A stretch of 64,000 nt of DNA from an uncultured Myxococcales bacterium (GTDB lineage Bacteria > Myxococcota_A > UBA9042 > DTJE01), in NCBI GenBank assembly GCA_903857665.1, contig CAIOFV010000013.1, forward strand, positions 1 through 64,000, read 5' to 3'. A program made the position numbers and the translations under genes. This document shows, one piece after another, positions 7,882 to 17,763 of this stretch (positions are counted from its first letter, which is position 1; the number at the start of each line of letters is the position of its first letter). Under the pieces are notes generated by a model. That model was not told where the DNA came from and did no database searches. It worked only from the letters and a program-made list of their open reading frames with translations.

Positions 7882-10185
7882 TCAGAGGAGGCAGGGCGCC
7901 CCGTTGCAGGACACCAGCGTCAACTCGACGGTCGCGGTCTCCGTCGTCGCCCCCCCCCCATCAGAGCAATTGACATACCCGCTGAGGGACAGGACCTTCG
8001 CGCCGGTCGGGGTCTGGGCCCAGGGATCGATCTCGGCGGGCGTCACGCGAGGCGGCTGCTGGCAGCCCTCGGCGACGCCGTCGGTCATCTCCATGCTTTC
8101 CCCGAGGAACGGCAGTTGGTTCTGCCCCGAGGGGCACCGGATGTTGCCGGCGCGGGTGAGGGCCAGGCGATAGCGGTAACTGCCCGTCATCGACCCGGGC
8201 TCGACGAACACGTAGACCCCGATCCACTCGCAGATGACGTCCCGGGGATCGTCGGTGGTGGAGTCGAGCTTCCACTCCCCGGTGCCGGTGTCCCGGTGGT
8301 AGCGGTCCTCGTGATTGGTGGTCACGTGGATGGGCAGCCAGTCGCCGTCGATCGTCCCCGCGTAGGTCTGGCCCCGGATCAGATCGCACCCGCCGTAACT
8401 GGTGCAGTTGTCGAAGTCCCACGGGAAGTCCGTGCTCTTCAGGGCTGCGGGCAGGTCCGGGTTGATCGTGTACTTGAAGTACGTGGTCAGCTCGACCGAT
8501 GTGTCGATCCGGGAATCGCCGGTGATCTCGGTGCGGCTGTACTTCAGGCCCAGGAGGTTATCGGGCCGCGGGGACTCCCCCCAGGTCAGTTTGAGCCAGT
8601 CGTCGCTGGGGACGTCCCCCCGGGTGTTCGGGACCTGGGCCTTCGCCCCGCCCACCACCAGCCCGCGGGTCCGGAACAGGACGATGTTCTCGCCCGCCTT
8701 CAACTTCAGCGGGAACGTGAAGTCCTTCTGCCCGGGCGCCAGCGCGAGCGTCTGGGGGTCCGACAGCGTGCTGTCCGGGTACCGGGCCGTGACCTCGACC
8801 GCGCCGATCTCGACCACGCCGCTGTGGACCTTGCCCTCCAGGGACACGTCCTGGGAATCGACCTTGGTGCCCGCCGGCGACGTGATCTCGATCAGCGTCC
8901 GGTTCTCGCCATGGAACCCGGCCTCGGCATCGTCGGTGATGCGGGCGAAGTCGTCCCCGACGGGCGGGATCTCCCCGTTGCCCCACAGCCCGAAGTAGTC
9001 GTACGACGGGTACGAGATCGTCGCGCCCTCCTTGTCGCTGGTGAACGCGTAGGTGACCTCCTTGGTCTTTCCCGGGGAGTTCGGATCGTACACGCCGATC
9101 TTGCCGTCGTTCGCGCCGACGGCTACGACCACGTGCCCGATGTCGTACTTCACGTTGGACAGCCCCATCAGCACGCCCCCCGGCTGGTTCTGCAGGGCGT
9201 GCAGCAGCGTGACGAGGTTGTCCCCCAGGGTCAGCCCGTCCTGGTGCATCGCGTTGACCGCGTCCGGCGGCGGGGACTTGAGGTTCGTGGCGATCTGCGC
9301 CCGGATGGAAACGACCTCCTGGGCCGGCATGGGCGAGTTCAGGACTTCGGTGATCACGTCCTTCAGGGTCTTGGTGGGCACGTCGGCCTCGTACTTCCTG
9401 GCCAGGCCCCCGCCGCGATCGGTCTTGTACCAGCGCGCGAAGGTCGCCATGCCCTGGCACCGTCCGGCCGGCGTGTACTCCTCGTCGGCGTTGTTGCGGA
9501 TGGCGAACCCGTCGATGGCCGGCAGGAAGCCGCTGAAGGCCGTGTACTTCTGGCGGTGGGCGTCCTCGCTGCGGGGATCCGCGGGATCGAAGATCGCGTA
9601 CTTCGACAGGTGGAAGGTCAGGAAGCCGCCGCGGCCGGCAACGCGGTCCATGGGCAGCGGGGTCATCACCTCCAGCGTGCCGGCGTCGTCGAGGACGTGG
9701 TACGCCACCGGGAAGCGCGTCGCGTCCGCGAAGGGGAAGGTCACCGAGATCGGCAGCGTGAACACGCGCTGGCCGTCGGAGGTGATCGACATCACCACCG
9801 GGTGCTCGTCGGGGTCCGTGTTGGCGAAGCTGCCGCCCGCGTCGGCGGCCAGCGTGAAGGTGGTGGGCGCGGTCACGGTGCCGGCCGGGAAGGTCACGAC
9901 CACCCCGGCCAGCGCGGATCCGTCCGGCGCCGCCAGCGTGCCGCCGGCCGCGTCGATGGTCGCGTGCGCTGCTTCGACCGGTGTCCCGGGCATGTACGTG
10001 ACGAGCGGGTTCGTCGGGTATGCGCTCCAGTCGATTGCGTCGCTGCCGCCGCCGCAGCCGGGCGATGCGGCGGTCGCCACTGCCACGAGAAGCGCGAACC
10101 GGAGGCATGCAGGGGCCGGCGATACCGCGTGCACCCCGGTGCCTGCCCCGCATGCGCGCACATCAACGTCACGTGAAGTGCTCAT
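7882..10185 (-). CDS. Large lipoprotein with ZU5-like module and papain/C39-like cysteine peptidase domain
   Basis: A 767-residue protein. The ATG at 10185 is preceded by AGGCGGGGG. The signal is long, with the lipid Cys44 in SPGC. Residues 78-200 contain a ZU5-like segment (GGTLAAPDGS, then TFPAG). Residues 238-370 look like a papain/C39-type fold: Cys243 in GRCQGMA, His351 in DIGHVVVAVG and Asp/Asn in YDPN (367-369), giving a plausible Cys-His-Asn/Asp set. The rest is beta-rich, Ig-like and Cys-containing at the C-terminus. A surface peptidase or transglutaminase-like enzyme is inferred; a non-catalytic peptide-binding role is possible. It is convergent with the GH5 gene (36-bp gap). Confidence 0.75.
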   Translation of the reverse strand: MSTSRDVDVRACGAGTGVHAVSPAPACLRFALLVAVATAASPGCGGGSDAIDWSAYPTNPLVTYMPGTPVEAAHATIDAAGGTLAAPDGSALAGVVVTFPAGTVTAPTTFTLAADAGGSFANTDPDEHPVVMSITSDGQRVFTLPISVTFPFADATRFPVAYHVLDDAGTLEVMTPLPMDRVAGRGGFLTFHLSKYAIFDPADPRSEDAHRQKYTAFSGFLPAIDGFAIRNNADEEYTPAGRCQGMATFARWYKTDRGGGLARKYEADVPTKTLKDVITEVLNSPMPAQEVVSIRAQIATNLKSPPPDAVNAMHQDGLTLGDNLVTLLHALQNQPGGVLMGLSNVKYDIGHVVVAVGANDGKIGVYDPNSPGKTKEVTYAFTSDKEGATISYPSYDYFGLWGNGEIPPVGDDFARITDDAEAGFHGENRTLIEITSPAGTKVDSQDVSLEGKVHSGVVEIGAVEVTARYPDSTLSDPQTLALAPGQKDFTFPLKLKAGENIVLFRTRGLVVGGAKAQVPNTRGDVPSDDWLKLTWGESPRPDNLLGLKYSRTEITGDSRIDTSVELTTYFKYTINPDLPAALKSTDFPWDFDNCTSYGGCDLIRGQTYAGTIDGDWLPIHVTTNHEDRYHRDTGTGEWKLDSTTDDPRDVICEWIGVYVFVEPGSMTGSYRYRLALTRAGNIRCPSGQNQLPFLGESMEMTDGVAEGCQQPPRVTPAEIDPWAQTPTGAKVLSLSGYVNCSDGGGATTETATVELTLVSCNGAPCLL

Positions 10186-10449
10186 CGTCGTCCCCCGCCT
10201 CGCACGGGTTCGTCCCCCGCGCCACCTTGCGCCATCGAGTGCAGACGCGACAATCGCCTGGCTGTCTTCGTCGAGTATCGCGGGGAGCGAACGGCGATGC
10301 AACGGACCCTGGCTCCCGGCCAGGGACCGCCCCGGGTTCCATCATGGTTACCGCTTTCAAGCGTTTCTGCGCGACACTTCCAATTGCGATGGCGCCATCC
10401 TGACGGACCGGCGCGAACCGGAAAGGACATCACCCTGGAGGAACGAGCC

Positions 10450-11499
10450 ATGTACCAGACGAAGGCATATTCGGCAGCCACTTCGACGTCGCCCCTGGCC
10501 CGCACGGCGATCCCGCGGCGCGACCCGACCGATCACGACGTGGTGATCGACATCCTCTTCTGCGGCGTCTGCCACTCCGACATCCACATGGTCCGCAACG
10601 AGTGGGGCGTGTCGGCCTATCCCATCGTGCCGGGCCACGAGATCGTCGGACGCGTCACCCGGGTCGGCCCTGCCGTCACGAAGTACCGTCCCGGCGACCT
10701 CGCCGCGGTCGGCTGCCTGGTGGACTCGGACGGCACCTGCGTGCACTGCAAGGATGGCCACGAGCAGTTCTGCGCGAACCAGGTCCTGACGTACAGCGCG
10801 CCGGACAGGCACCTCGGCGGCTTCACGTACGGCGGGTATTCCGACAGCGTCGTGGTCGACGAGCGGTTCGTGCTGCGCGTGCCGACCAACCTGGATCTCG
10901 CCGGCGCCGCCCCGCTGCTGTGCGCCGGGATCACGACCTGGTCGCCCATCCGCCAGCACGGCGTCGGGCCCGGGAAGAAGGTCGGTGTGGTCGGCATCGG
11001 CGGGCTGGGGCACATGGGGGTCAAGTTCGCCCATGCGCTGGGGGCCCATGTCGTCGCCTTCACCACGTCGCCCGGCAAACTGGACGACGCGCTGCGCCTG
11101 GGCGCGAAGGAGGCCGTCGTGTCGCGCAACATCGACGAGATGCGGAAGCACGCCGGCACGTTCGACTTCATCCTCGACACGGTGTCCGCGGACCACGACG
11201 TCAACGCCTACCTGCACCTGCTGGCCCCCGGTGGCGACCTGACCCTGGTCGGCGCCCCCCCGACGCCGCTGGCCGTGTCGTCCTTCGCCCTGATCCTGGG
11301 GCGGCGCAGCCTTTCCGGTTCCAACATCGGGGGCATCCCCGAAACGCAGCAGATGCTGGACTTCTGTGGACAGCACGGCATCACCGCCGACGTCGAGGTC
11401 ATCCCGATCCAGAAGGTCAACGAGGCCTACGAGCGGATGCTGAAGTCCGACGTGAAGTACCGGTTCAGCATCGACATGGCGTCGCTGAAGTCGGAGTGA
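10450..11499 (+). CDS. yahK: Zinc-dependent NADP(H) alcohol dehydrogenase/aldehyde reductase, YahK-like
   Basis: A 349-residue cinnamyl-alcohol-dehydrogenase-type MDR enzyme, the same length as Escherichia coli YahK and very like it from memory of that sequence. It reduces a broad range of aldehydes with NADPH in the cytoplasm. Catalytic zinc ligands are Cys41 (CGVCHSD), His63 (PGHE) and a Cys in LLCAGITT near 157. The dinucleotide loop is GIGGLGHMG. The structural zinc lobe reads VDSD-x2-C-x2-C-x7-C, so the first of the usual four cysteines is Asp94. GGAGG precedes the ATG. The aldo-keto reductase gene follows after 12 bp, so both probably form an aldehyde-detoxification operon. Confidence 0.93.
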   Translation: MYQTKAYSAATSTSPLARTAIPRRDPTDHDVVIDILFCGVCHSDIHMVRNEWGVSAYPIVPGHEIVGRVTRVGPAVTKYRPGDLAAVGCLVDSDGTCVHCKDGHEQFCANQVLTYSAPDRHLGGFTYGGYSDSVVVDERFVLRVPTNLDLAGAAPLLCAGITTWSPIRQHGVGPGKKVGVVGIGGLGHMGVKFAHALGAHVVAFTTSPGKLDDALRLGAKEAVVSRNIDEMRKHAGTFDFILDTVSADHDVNAYLHLLAPGGDLTLVGAPPTPLAVSSFALILGRRSLSGSNIGGIPETQQMLDFCGQHGITADVEVIPIQKVNEAYERMLKSDVKYRFSIDMASLKSE

Positions 11500-12507
<1,008 letters not shown>

Positions 12508-12517
12508 CCGCCGGACG

Positions 12518-13651
12518 TCACAGGTCGCGCTGGTTCGTGCCGGCGATGACGATCGAATAGTCGCCCGGGCCGAAGCTCTGGACCGGTTCGCTGGCGCCGC
12601 TCGAGTCGGAGTCGAAGACGCCGGTCGCGTAGCCCGAGGTCGATTGGTCCATCCAGCGGAAGCAGTCCTTCGTCTTCATCGTGACCGTGGCCACGTAACT
12701 CATGGAGATGCTGGGCGTGATCGTCAGGTGCTGGGACAGTTCCATCTGCAGCCACTTGCGGCCGCCCTCCTTGATCATGGTGCCGGTCGCCGAATTGGGG
12801 AAGGGGGGCAGCGTGCCGGTCCGGACGAACGGGAAGCCGCCGGCGCTGAAAGAGTACTGCACCCAATCCTGCGACCGTGGCGTCGAGCCGATGACCGTGT
12901 CGCTGAGCGCCGCGACGACCGACACCGGGCCCTGCAGCGACGGTACCGGGAACGGCGGGTGGACCGTCGCCTGCACCGTGAAGCGGGCGGTGGCCAGCAG
13001 GACGCGCGCATGGGTGAAGGTGCCGCTGAGGACCTGGAACAGGTCGATCGTGGCCAGTGTCGTGCTGTTCTGCATGTCGATCTCGGTGTAGTTGCCGTCG
13101 CCCGCGTCGAAGACCGTGACGGGCGAGGGATCGTCCGCGCTGGTCATCAGTTCGACCTTCTGGACGCCGACGAAGAAGGCCCCGGGAGTCTGCGACGCAT
13201 ACGAGTCCTGGAACGTGACAGCGGAGACGGGGTCCCCGACGATCACGAACTCGAGCGTCGGGCCGCCGACGCCCTCGTCTGCCATCGCAACGTCGGTCGC
13301 GACCGGGGTTTCGGGCGTGGTGTCGGCGACCGTCGTATCGTCGAGGGCGGTGTCGGCCGCGAGCGCATCGACGTCGGCCGGCGGTGTGTCGGTCGCGACA
13401 TCGACGGGGGCCACTTCTTCCACGACGTCCATTTCGACCCCGTCCACGTCGCCCAAGGTCTCCGCGGTCGAGGGGTCTTCGGCCGCGTCGGGCCCTGCGA
13501 TATCCGCGGGGGCGAGGTCGGGGGCGAGGTCGGGGGCGTCAAGCGCATCGGTCGTGTCGCCGGCGTTCCCCGTGCCGCTGCCGGAGCAGGCCGCGAGCAC
13601 AAGGACGACGGCGATGGCGGGGATCCTGGCGAAGCGGAGCCTGGTATCCAT
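12518..13651 (-). CDS. Lipoprotein with long Asp/Ala/Pro/Thr linker, unknown C-terminal domain
   Basis: A 377-residue protein preceded by a strong CAGGAGG site. Lipobox LAAC (Cys22) is followed by about 110 residues made mostly of Asp, Ala, Pro, Thr and Val, a flexible spacer. The folded part (about 130-377) is beta-rich with segments such as LEFVIVGDPVSAVTF and GNYTEIDMQNS, which recall DUF4382-like carbohydrate or surface domains, but I cannot assign it. A pair of cis elements lies 100-135 bp upstream (13750-13785). It is probably surface exposed. Confidence 0.7.
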   Translation of the reverse strand: MDTRLRFARIPAIAVVLVLAACSGSGTGNAGDTTDALDAPDLAPDLAPADIAGPDAAEDPSTAETLGDVDGVEMDVVEEVAPVDVATDTPPADVDALAADTALDDTTVADTTPETPVATDVAMADEGVGGPTLEFVIVGDPVSAVTFQDSYASQTPGAFFVGVQKVELMTSADDPSPVTVFDAGDGNYTEIDMQNSTTLATIDLFQVLSGTFTHARVLLATARFTVQATVHPPFPVPSLQGPVSVVAALSDTVIGSTPRSQDWVQYSFSAGGFPFVRTGTLPPFPNSATGTMIKEGGRKWLQMELSQHLTITPSISMSYVATVTMKTKDCFRWMDQSTSGYATGVFDSDSSGASEPVQSFGPGDYSIVIAGTNQRDL

Positions 13652-13749
13652 CGAAACACCTCCTGTCGTGGCGTGCGCCCGATCGCCGGTGATCGCGTGC
13701 GCCGCCCTCGCATCGTCACCATTCCGGGGAGGGCTGCAATCGACCTTTC

Positions 13750-13785
13750 TCTACACGTGGTGTGGCCGTGTAGACGAATGTCTAC
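13750..13785. repeat. Overlapping inverted repeats, operator-like
   Basis: TCTACACG (13750-13757) and CGTGTAGA (13767-13774) form an 8-bp inverted repeat around a 9-nt centre. The right arm overlaps a second inverted repeat, GTAGAC (13770-13775) and GTCTAC (13780-13785). Together they give three copies of a GTAGA-type half-site about 100-135 bp upstream of the ATG at 13651. Confidence 0.55.
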
Positions 13786-13971
13786 AAACCGGGTGGCCAA
13801 CAGGAAACAGCCTGGAAGTTCTGGGCCGCGCGTTTCCCTCGGGCAGCCTTGGGACGGGATCTTGATCCGCCGCACCGTCGGCTGTCGCGCCCGCATCGCG
13901 CTCACGAAAACGGGCGTCCTGCGCCAACTTTTACAAGCGTATTGCATCTCGCCACCAGAGCGCAGATCCCT

Positions 13972-14006
13972 TGGTTGGCCTTCGCCGACGCAAAGGGAAC
14001 CAACCA
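13972..14006. repeat. Imperfect stem-loop
   Basis: TGGTTGG (13972-13978) pairs with CCAACCA (14000-14006), and the inner CCTT pairs with AAGG, leaving a small bulge and a GC-rich loop. It could be a terminator for the upstream gene at 14244 (transcribed leftwards) or a protein-binding site. Confidence 0.35.
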
Positions 14007-14243
14007 GAATTGCGAACCTCTTCCCGCAGGCGGATCGGCGCGCCTCGCTCGGGCGCACGAACGCGGCGTACAAGCCCTGAATCTCTTGAGAATTCCCGAA
14101 CGGAGTCCCGCGGACGCCACGGCTGGTCTGTCAACCACGGGCGGCCTCGAAAGCGACCGGGGTGCTCCTGGGGGGGCAGGGCAGTCAACGGGTTTCGAGG
14201 GCGTCTGTTGCGATTCTTCGGGTTGGAGGGGTGACGCTGTGGC

Positions 14244-15419
14244 TCAAGGATGCATTCGGGAAGGAGCAACCCGCAGCGGGGGCAGGCCCGGCGGGGTCCG
14301 GCAGCAGCGGATGCCCAGCGTGCCGCCGCCGTCGGGATACGCATCGAACCTCGCGGACGCCCGCATGCTATCCGCGTAGTAGGTGTAGGCGCCGCCACGC
14401 GTGACGCGCGTGGAACCGCCGTAGGTCGTGCACGATTCCCGCGCCGATCCGTCGGCAGGCGCACCATCGTACGTGCCCTGGTAGCAGTCCTCCACCCACT
14501 CCGACACGTTCCCCGCCAGGTCGCACAGGCCCCACGAGTCGTTCCCCGCCGGCTTCGAGCAGGCCGGCGACGGCCCGGTCGGGGTGCCGCAGGCAGCGTC
14601 CAGGAACACCGCGTCTTCGCACGTTGGGGCCGCATCCCCCCAGGGATACAGGGTCCCCACGCTGCCATTCCTCGCGGCGTACTCCCACTCCGCCTCGGTG
14701 CACAGTCGCCCGCCAGTCCATGCGCAGTAGGCCTTCGACTGGCCCCAGCTGACGCTCACCAGCGGACCGAGCTCGCCGGCCGGGGTCTGCCCTGCAGCGT
14801 CGCACGAGCCCGCAGCCACGCACAGCGCATACTGGCACGCCAGCGTCTCCGTGCGGTCCATGTCGAACGCGGGTACGGTCACCGAGTGGATCGGCACGGC
14901 GCACGCGTTGCTCCCCGAGCAGCTCATCACGTCGGTGGTTCCCATCAAGTACGTCCCGGCGGGGATCGACGCCCATTCCACAGAGGGGCACACGACCGGC
15001 CCGGTATCGACCAGGTCTTCCTCATCTGCGGCCAGGTCGGACGCGTCGTCATCCGTGGCGCCGGGGTCGGAAGGCTCGCCGGGGTCGGAAGGCTGGCCGA
15101 GGTCCGAAGGCTGGCCGGGGTCGGAAGGCTCGCCGGGGTCGGAAGGCTGGCCGAGGTCCGAAGGCTGGCCGGGGTCCGAGGGCTGGCCGGGGTCGTCCGG
15201 TCCGGGATCCGTGACGACAGGATCCGCGGACGGGTCGCCGCCAACAACGTCGTTCCCCGGTGGGTCCGCCGCCGGAACGTCCGCCGCGTCGGCCCCCGGG
15301 TCGCCTGGGACTTCCGAAACCAGGCCCGGGTCGACAGCACCCTCGGCACCGCCGCCGCAGCCCCCCACGAAGGACATCACGGCGACCAACAGAAGAACGG
15401 CAAGCAGGCCCTGGCGCAT
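14244..15419 (-). CDS. Lipoprotein with SUMF1/FGE-sulfatase-fold domain and tandem-repeat linker
   Basis: The ATG at 15419 is preceded by GGGAGG and opens a lipoprotein signal (Cys21). Of 391 residues, about 60-130 form an Asp/Pro linker built of PSDPGQ/PSDLGQ hexapeptides encoded by tandem repeats. Residues from about 150 form the formylglycine-generating-enzyme fold: IPAGTYLMG, LCTEAEWEYAAR, CDLAGNVSEWVEDCY and RGGAY. The copper-binding Cys pair of true FGE is absent from the RGGxxx...R segment, so it is not expected to make formylglycine. Members with this fold often bind ligands or assist maturation of other secreted proteins. Its role here is unknown. Confidence 0.85.
   Translation of the reverse strand: MRQGLLAVLLLVAVMSFVGGCGGGAEGAVDPGLVSEVPGDPGADAADVPAADPPGNDVVGGDPSADPVVTDPGPDDPGQPSDPGQPSDLGQPSDPGEPSDPGQPSDLGQPSDPGEPSDPGATDDDASDLAADEEDLVDTGPVVCPSVEWASIPAGTYLMGTTDVMSCSGSNACAVPIHSVTVPAFDMDRTETLACQYALCVAAGSCDAAGQTPAGELGPLVSVSWGQSKAYCAWTGGRLCTEAEWEYAARNGSVGTLYPWGDAAPTCEDAVFLDAACGTPTGPSPACSKPAGNDSWGLCDLAGNVSEWVEDCYQGTYDGAPADGSARESCTTYGGSTRVTRGGAYTYYADSMRASARFDAYPDGGGTLGIRCCRTPPGLPPLRVAPSRMHP
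15061..15186. repeat. Seven 18-bp tandem repeats with a perfect 54-bp duplication
   Basis: Units of 18 bp (consensus CCGGGGTCGGAAGGCTGG) run head to tail. Units 1-3 (15061-15114) are identical to units 4-6 (15115-15168), so a recent 54-bp duplication is visible. They encode the hexapeptide linker of the SUMF1-fold lipoprotein and keep its frame. Confidence 0.9.
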
Positions 15420-15606
15420 GGATACACCTCCCGACGACCGGCACGTGCCAGCGGCTGGGATCCGGTCCCCCGCCCAGGTCATCGTGACGTTCCACTTCGC
15501 GGACTTTCCGGGGACCCGGCGGTCCCTGGGCGCCTTCTGGCGCCTTCCCGGATCTCTCCGCTTCCGTCCGGATCATCCCGGGGCAAGGGAAGGCGAGGAA
15601 TCGATG

Positions 15607-15639
15607 TTTGTCGACAGCGACGGCCCAGTTGTGGACAAA
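15607..15639. promoter_or_regulatory. Imperfect inverted repeat upstream of the NarL-type regulator
   Basis: TTTGTCGACA (15607-15616) and TGTGGACAAA (15630-15639) are inverted with 9 of 10 positions matching. It overlaps a possible -35 (TTGTGG), with a weak TAGGAT -10 about 19 bp further, 63 bp upstream of the ATG at 15702. It is a candidate operator, perhaps autoregulatory. Confidence 0.4.
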
Positions 15640-15701
15640 ACGCGACAGCGCCCTAGGATTGCGGGTGCTGGAATCGAAGGCGCAGGGTTCGGGAGGATTC
15701 G

Positions 15702-16331
15702 ATGATACGCGTCTTCATCGCCGACGATCACGAGATCGTCCGGACCGGCCTTCACCGGATCCTCGGCGGAATGCCCGACATCACGGTCTGCGGGGAATCC
15801 GCGGAGGCGCTGGACCTGCTGCCGTTGCTGCAGGCGGCGCGTCCCGACGTCGTCGTGCTGGACATCCACATGCCCGGCGGTCGCAACCCGGGGCTTGTCA
15901 AGCAGATCCGGGAGCTGGTCCCGGCGCCCGCCGTCGTGGTGTTCACGATGTTCAACGAGGACAGCCACGCGATCGCATACCTGCGGGCGGGCGCCGCCGC
16001 CTTCATCAGCAAGAGCCGCTCGTCGAAGGACCTGATCGCCGCCATCCGCAAGGTCGCCACCGGGGGGCGCTACATCGCGCCGGACCTCGCCGAGTTCCTG
16101 TTCCAGAACCAGGTCGATCTGAACCGTCCGCCCTGCGACACGCTGAGCGCCAGCGAGCTGGAGGTCATCCGCGGGCTGGCGGGTGGCAAGCGATCGGTCG
16201 AGATCGCCCAGGAGACGGGCCGCAGCGTCAGCACCATCAACACCTTCGTGCAGCGGATCAAGACGAAACTGGGCCTGCGGACCGTCGTCGAAATCGTCCA
16301 CTACGCCGACGACAACGGGCTGCTGGGCTGA
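15702..16331 (+). CDS. NarL/FixJ-family response regulator
   Basis: A 209-residue two-domain regulator. The receiver (1-120) has the acidic pair Asp9/Asp10, phospho-acceptor Asp54 in VVLDIHMPG, Thr82 and Lys104. The C-terminal LuxR-type helix-turn-helix (about 145-205) reads LSASELEVIRGLAGG...STINTFVQRIKTKLG. Phosphorylation should drive dimer DNA binding. Its likely partner kinase is encoded convergently, 43 bp downstream. Start ATG follows GGGAGG. Confidence 0.95.
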   Translation: MIRVFIADDHEIVRTGLHRILGGMPDITVCGESAEALDLLPLLQAARPDVVVLDIHMPGGRNPGLVKQIRELVPAPAVVVFTMFNEDSHAIAYLRAGAAAFISKSRSSKDLIAAIRKVATGGRYIAPDLAEFLFQNQVDLNRPPCDTLSASELEVIRGLAGGKRSVEIAQETGRSVSTINTFVQRIKTKLGLRTVVEIVHYADDNGLLG

Positions 16332-16359
16332 CCCGGCCGCCCGCTCGATGCCCCGGGTC
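16330..16359. terminator. Hairpin between convergent regulator and kinase genes
   Basis: GACCCGG (16330-16336) and CCGGGTC (16353-16359) form a 7-bp stem with a 16-nt loop in the gap between the two convergent genes. It has no T-tract; a bidirectional terminator is possible. Confidence 0.35.
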
Positions 16360-16374
16360 GCAGGGGAATGCACG

Positions 16375-17763
16375 TCACGCGGCGGGGGCTTCGGACAGGT
16401 ACGGGAACCGGATCCGGATGCAGGTCCCGCGGTCCGGGCCGCTGTCGATCGTGCAGCTTCCGCCGACCAGCCGGGCGCGCTCGCGGATGCCGACCATTCC
16501 GAATCGGTCCTGCGCCGCCGCGGCCTCGGGGTCGAAACCGATGCCGTCGTCGCGGATCTCGACGCTGGCGTCGGGCCCGTCGATGTCCAGGGAGACCGAT
16601 ACGTGACGGGCATGGGCATGCCTCGCGACGTTGGTCATGGCCTCCTGGACCACCCGGTACAGCGCGATGGACTGCTCCTGGGACAGCGCTTCCTCGTCGA
16701 GCCCGCACGACACCGTGCAGGACACGCCTGCCTTGCGTGCGAGGTCCCGGGCAAGAGCCTCCACGGCGGCGATCAGGCCGCGCGAGTCCAGCAGCCGCGG
16801 GCGCAGCGCGTTGAGCACGGCGCCGACGGAATCGTGCAGCGCGGTGAGCAGCGTGCCGGCCCGCGCGAACCCGTCGGCGAGCCGGGACCGATCGACGGCG
16901 TCCTGCTCGCAGGCACCCTCGAGGTCCTCAAGCTCCATCCGAAGCCCGGTCAGTGTCTGGCCCAGTTCGTCGTGGATTTCGCGGGCGATCCGGATGCGCT
17001 CCTCCTCCTGGACCGAGGCCAGGTTCCGCGCGAGGTTTCGAAGCTGCTCGGTCTGCTCTGCGACGCGTTGCTCCAGCCCGCGTCGCATGCTGTCGAGCGT
17101 GCTGTGTTGCAGGAAGTTGGCGCGTAGCAGCAGGTACACCACGTGGCCCACCGCGATGGCCGCGACGGACGATCCGACCGCCCAGACGATCGGGGTGGCC
17201 GCGGCGGGCCGGGCAAGGTACGCGGGTTCCGTGGCGAAGAAACTGGCGAAGTAGGCGACCACCATCAGCACCGTCGCGAGCGTGCGACGCGGCAGGTCGA
17301 CGATCAGCAACACGGTCATCAGTGGGACCGTGTAGACGCCGTATGTCAGCGGCGATTCGAGGCCGCCCAGCCGGGCCATCAGGAAGCCGGTCCCGCCCAT
17401 CGAGAGCGCGAAGGCCACGAGGACCAGCGGGAAGGGACGTTCAGCGAGGTAGTGGCTGGCCTTGAGCGCGGCGAGCGCGCCGACGCAGAGGCCGAGGGTC
17501 CACAGGCGCCAGGCCGCCAGAAGATCGAGGCCGTCCGAACCGTCCGGGAAGACGAGCAGGTCGGTGGGCCAGGCCAGCAGGGTCAGCAGTAGCAGCAGGA
17601 TCGCGGTCACGCGGACCCCGGTCCGGGTCAGGCGCGTCGCGTGATCGTGGAACGCCCGGAGCGCGTCCGGAGCGGCCTCGTCGGCCAGGTCCAGATCCAT
17701 GTCCAGTTGGCGGACCCAATCCCCAGCCCGGCGTCGAACCCGGTCCATCGTGTCACCCGTCAT
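16375..17763 (-). CDS. NarL-type membrane sensor histidine kinase (HisKA_3)
   Basis: The ATG at 17763 is chosen for its GGGGGGAACC site; an earlier in-frame start six codons upstream is less likely. In the 462-residue protein, about six membrane helices lie between 48 and 215, then a short coiled coil and a HisKA_3 dimerisation domain with phospho-acceptor His264 in REIHDELGQ. The HATPase domain has VVQEAMTNVARHA (N box), DDGIGFDP (G1) and GMVGIRERARLVGG (G2). No periplasmic sensor domain is seen, so it may sense membrane state or a small ligand. It is convergent with the response regulator gene, its probable partner. Confidence 0.93.
   Translation of the reverse strand: MTGDTMDRVRRRAGDWVRQLDMDLDLADEAAPDALRAFHDHATRLTRTGVRVTAILLLLLTLLAWPTDLLVFPDGSDGLDLLAAWRLWTLGLCVGALAALKASHYLAERPFPLVLVAFALSMGGTGFLMARLGGLESPLTYGVYTVPLMTVLLIVDLPRRTLATVLMVVAYFASFFATEPAYLARPAAATPIVWAVGSSVAAIAVGHVVYLLLRANFLQHSTLDSMRRGLEQRVAEQTEQLRNLARNLASVQEEERIRIAREIHDELGQTLTGLRMELEDLEGACEQDAVDRSRLADGFARAGTLLTALHDSVGAVLNALRPRLLDSRGLIAAVEALARDLARKAGVSCTVSCGLDEEALSQEQSIALYRVVQEAMTNVARHAHARHVSVSLDIDGPDASVEIRDDGIGFDPEAAAAQDRFGMVGIRERARLVGGSCTIDSGPDRGTCIRIRFPYLSEAPAA

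Larger units (their letters stand above)
13652..14243. other. 592-bp intergenic region without a convincing gene
   Basis: Both flanking genes are on the minus strand. Open frames here lack a plausible start site and protein-like composition. It contains the TCTACACG/GTAGAC repeat cluster (13750-13785) and a stem-loop (13972-14006), plus a relatively AT-rich stretch near 13920-13950. It is the longest gene-free stretch in the window. Confidence 0.6.

Noticed and set aside
15061-15186. Tandem 18-bp repeats considered as a CRISPR-like array or origin iterons
   Set aside because: There are no spacers, the repeats keep a coding frame and encode a Pro/Asp linker, and no cas or rep gene is near.
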